Below, piece by piece: positions 60,903-62,149 of a stretch of 62,149 nucleotides of DNA. The position numbers were made by a program, and so were the translations under genes. Below the pieces are notes generated by a model. That model made no database searches, was not told where the DNA came from, and saw only the letters and a list, made by a program, of their open reading frames with translations. Source of the DNA: Chloroflexota bacterium (lineage in GTDB: Bacteria; Chloroflexota; Anaerolineae; UBA4142). Each line of letters opens with the position of its first letter. The first letter of the stretch is position 1. Location of the stretch: the NCBI GenBank assembly GCA_016208315.1, contig JACQYF010000033.1, positions 1-62,149 of the forward strand, given 5' to 3'.

Positions 60903-62027
60903 CTACGGCAACACGACCGAGAGCGGCTGCGGTTTGCCGTAGCGGCTCAGCTCGGCCATCGTCGGGTCACCGATGCTCGACCAGGTGATCCCGCCATCGG
61001 TAGACACTTGCACGCTGGCAGCACCTTGCGGCCCTTCCGGCACGCCATAGAGCCATTGCGAGTTCATGGCGGCGAGCGCATGGAACGGGGAGTTGATCCG
61101 CGTCCAATTGAGATTTCCATCCTGACTACGTTTCAGGCCCTCTTGGCCGCCGCTTGCCCAGGCTGCCTGCGCATTGACCGGATCGGCGAGGACGAAGCGA
61201 TTGCCGGGATTGAGGGTATTGTCAATCTTGGTGGCAGTCCAAGATGTGCCGCCGTCTGCGGTGCGATAGATGAATTGTCCACTCAACTCTTGCTGGGCGA
61301 TGGCCCAGAGCACATTGGAGTTGATGTTGGAAAGCGAAATCCCCGTAAACATATCAATCATGCCGCCCAGCATGGATTGCCAGGTCTGTCCGCTATCGGT
61401 AGAGCGCATCACGGCTTGGCCGGGCGAATTCCAAGCGTCTTGGCCAATCCAGAGGATATTTGGATTCCTGGGATCAATGGCGAGCGACGTAATGGCGCAG
61501 TCGTACCAATCTCCCGGATTGTGATTGGCGTGGCAGTGCGCCAGCAGGTCGGAACCAAACGTCTGTCCGCCATCGGTGCTCCTGAACAGTGCGCCCTTAT
61601 CAGGCCCCCAGAAGGCATCGGTCTTACCATGAATCCCTACGTAGATCGTGTTAGGTTGGACAGGATCAATCGTAATCATTGAGAAGACCGCGTTGCCAAT
61701 GACGCCCTGTACAGTCGGCGCAAAATCATACGCGGTGCTGAATGCCTGCCCTGCATTCGTCGTTTTCCAGAGTTTCAGATCGGATGTCGCCATATAGCCG
61801 ACCAGACCCTGCGTGTTTGTGACAGCCGCGACGGCTTGCACGTCCACATTATTGGGAAAGGCAAAACTGTTCCACGATGCGCCGCCGTTCGTGCTCACAT
61901 ACCCTTTCTGGTTACCGCCCGCATAGAGCACACTGACCGTTGGAGAAACTACCGCTGCAGAAAAAGTATACGTCATTGCCGAACCCGACGGCTGGTTAGT
62001 TGTCATGTCCAACGACATCGTAGTCAT
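60903..62027 (-). CDS. BNR/sialidase-like beta-propeller protein, 5' end uncertain
   Basis: The 374-residue protein is built of BNR/Asp-box-type repeats: LFRSTDGGQTFGSDLL, VMRSTDSGQTWQSMLGG, FIYRTADGGTSWTATKI, RSQDGNLNWTRI and VSTDGGITWSSIGD. Such propellers bind or cleave glycans; no catalytic set is visible. There is no signal peptide after the ATG at 62027. The frame stays open and protein-like upstream (APTPQDVYDVVGLGQANEIG) to a TGA at 62103-62105, so the true 5' end may be lost or frameshifted near the window edge. It is the first gene of a duplicated unit. Confidence 0.75.
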   Translation of the reverse strand: MTTMSLDMTTNQPSGSAMTYTFSAAVVSPTVSVLYAGGNQKGYVSTNGGASWNSFAFPNNVDVQAVAAVTNTQGLVGYMATSDLKLWKTTNAGQAFSTAYDFAPTVQGVIGNAVFSMITIDPVQPNTIYVGIHGKTDAFWGPDKGALFRSTDGGQTFGSDLLAHCHANHNPGDWYDCAITSLAIDPRNPNILWIGQDAWNSPGQAVMRSTDSGQTWQSMLGGMIDMFTGISLSNINSNVLWAIAQQELSGQFIYRTADGGTSWTATKIDNTLNPGNRFVLADPVNAQAAWASGGQEGLKRSQDGNLNWTRINSPFHALAAMNSQWLYGVPEGPQGAASVQVSTDGGITWSSIGDPTMAELSRYGKPQPLSVVLP

Positions 62028-62149
62028 TTTTCCGATTTCGTTAGCTTGGCCGAGTCCAACGACATCGTAGACATCCTGCGGCGTCGGTGCGAGCGCCGAA
62101 ACTCAGGACGTAGCGGCCGCACCGGTTCCGCAATTTGGTAGCGCAAAGT
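62028..62149. other. Window end upstream of the beta-propeller gene
   Basis: An in-frame TGA at 62103-62105 cuts the upstream extension of the propeller gene. A 16-base direct repeat (gtccaacgacatcgta) occurs at 62007-62022 and 62053-62068, so a small duplication lies at the gene's 5' end. No promoter is clear. Confidence 0.4.

Overview
The window looks like one contig of a moderately high-GC, Gram-positive-style or monoderm-like bacterium, most probably a Chloroflexota (Anaerolineae-like) genome. That is inference: it rests on the gene content (mraZ to ftsZ division cluster, class II NrdJ with NrdR, DUF4058, LysM and beta-helix exported proteins, a HisKA_2 kinase with an ANTAR regulator) and on the style of its repeats, not on a database search. 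About 60 protein genes, one tRNA-Pro(GGG) and many short repeats are visible. Spacing is tight and ATGA/GTGA/TAATG overlaps are frequent.

Layout. 1-1002: a truncated NUDIX gene, a small membrane protein and a UPF0235 gene. 994-3888 (minus): LysM protein, beta-helix protein, RNase HI and a coiled-coil zinc-ribbon protein. 3889-4259: a control region with two sigma-70-like promoters, an intrinsic terminator between them and three MraZ boxes. 4260-21551: the dcw (division and cell wall) cluster mraZ, rsmH, ftsL-PBP fusion, murF, mraY, murD, ftsW, murG, murC, an unknown membrane protein, murB, ddl, ftsQ, ftsA, ftsZ; murE is absent. 21552-24932: nrdR and nrdJ behind NrdR-box-like sites. 25048-27444 (minus): a TVP38-type membrane protein and a lipoprotein sulfatase. 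27543-28260: a promoter, a LAGLIDADG endonuclease and tRNA-Pro with no gap. 28422-30484: a PdtaS/PdtaR-like two-component pair. 31101-36481 (minus): a GT-C-like membrane protein, a methyltransferase, a polyprenol-phosphate mannosyltransferase, thiD and thiL. 36637-39601: a frameshifted Hsp20 gene and lon. 40162-50621: PHP-AlbA protein, LysM-C39 peptidase, GNAT, Mog, MFS, an MNT/HEPN toxin-antitoxin pair, a catalytically degenerate and an intact nitrilase-family paralogue, cupin, Crp and a Cys-rich small protein. 50748-58943: a secreted metalloprotease, HAD phosphatase, aspartic protease, DUF4058, rimO, a RodZ-like protein and an LCP ligase. 59098-62149: a tandemly duplicated beta-propeller/lipoprotein unit with decaying copies.

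The most unusual theme is the repeats. Short tandem repeats with 7-, 8-, 10- or 12-base units, often as inverted pairs, and several palindromic families sit between genes. They repeatedly supply stop codons or abut start codons. Some also lie in frame inside genes: murF, the GNAT gene, rimO, and four separate elements in the GT-C-like gene. Other points worth a look are the FtsL-PBP fusion with a topology problem, the Hsp20 frameshift at a T_TTC_CCC heptamer, the endonuclease directly abutting tRNA-Pro, the degenerate nitrilase paralogue and the possible short RNA upstream of mraZ.
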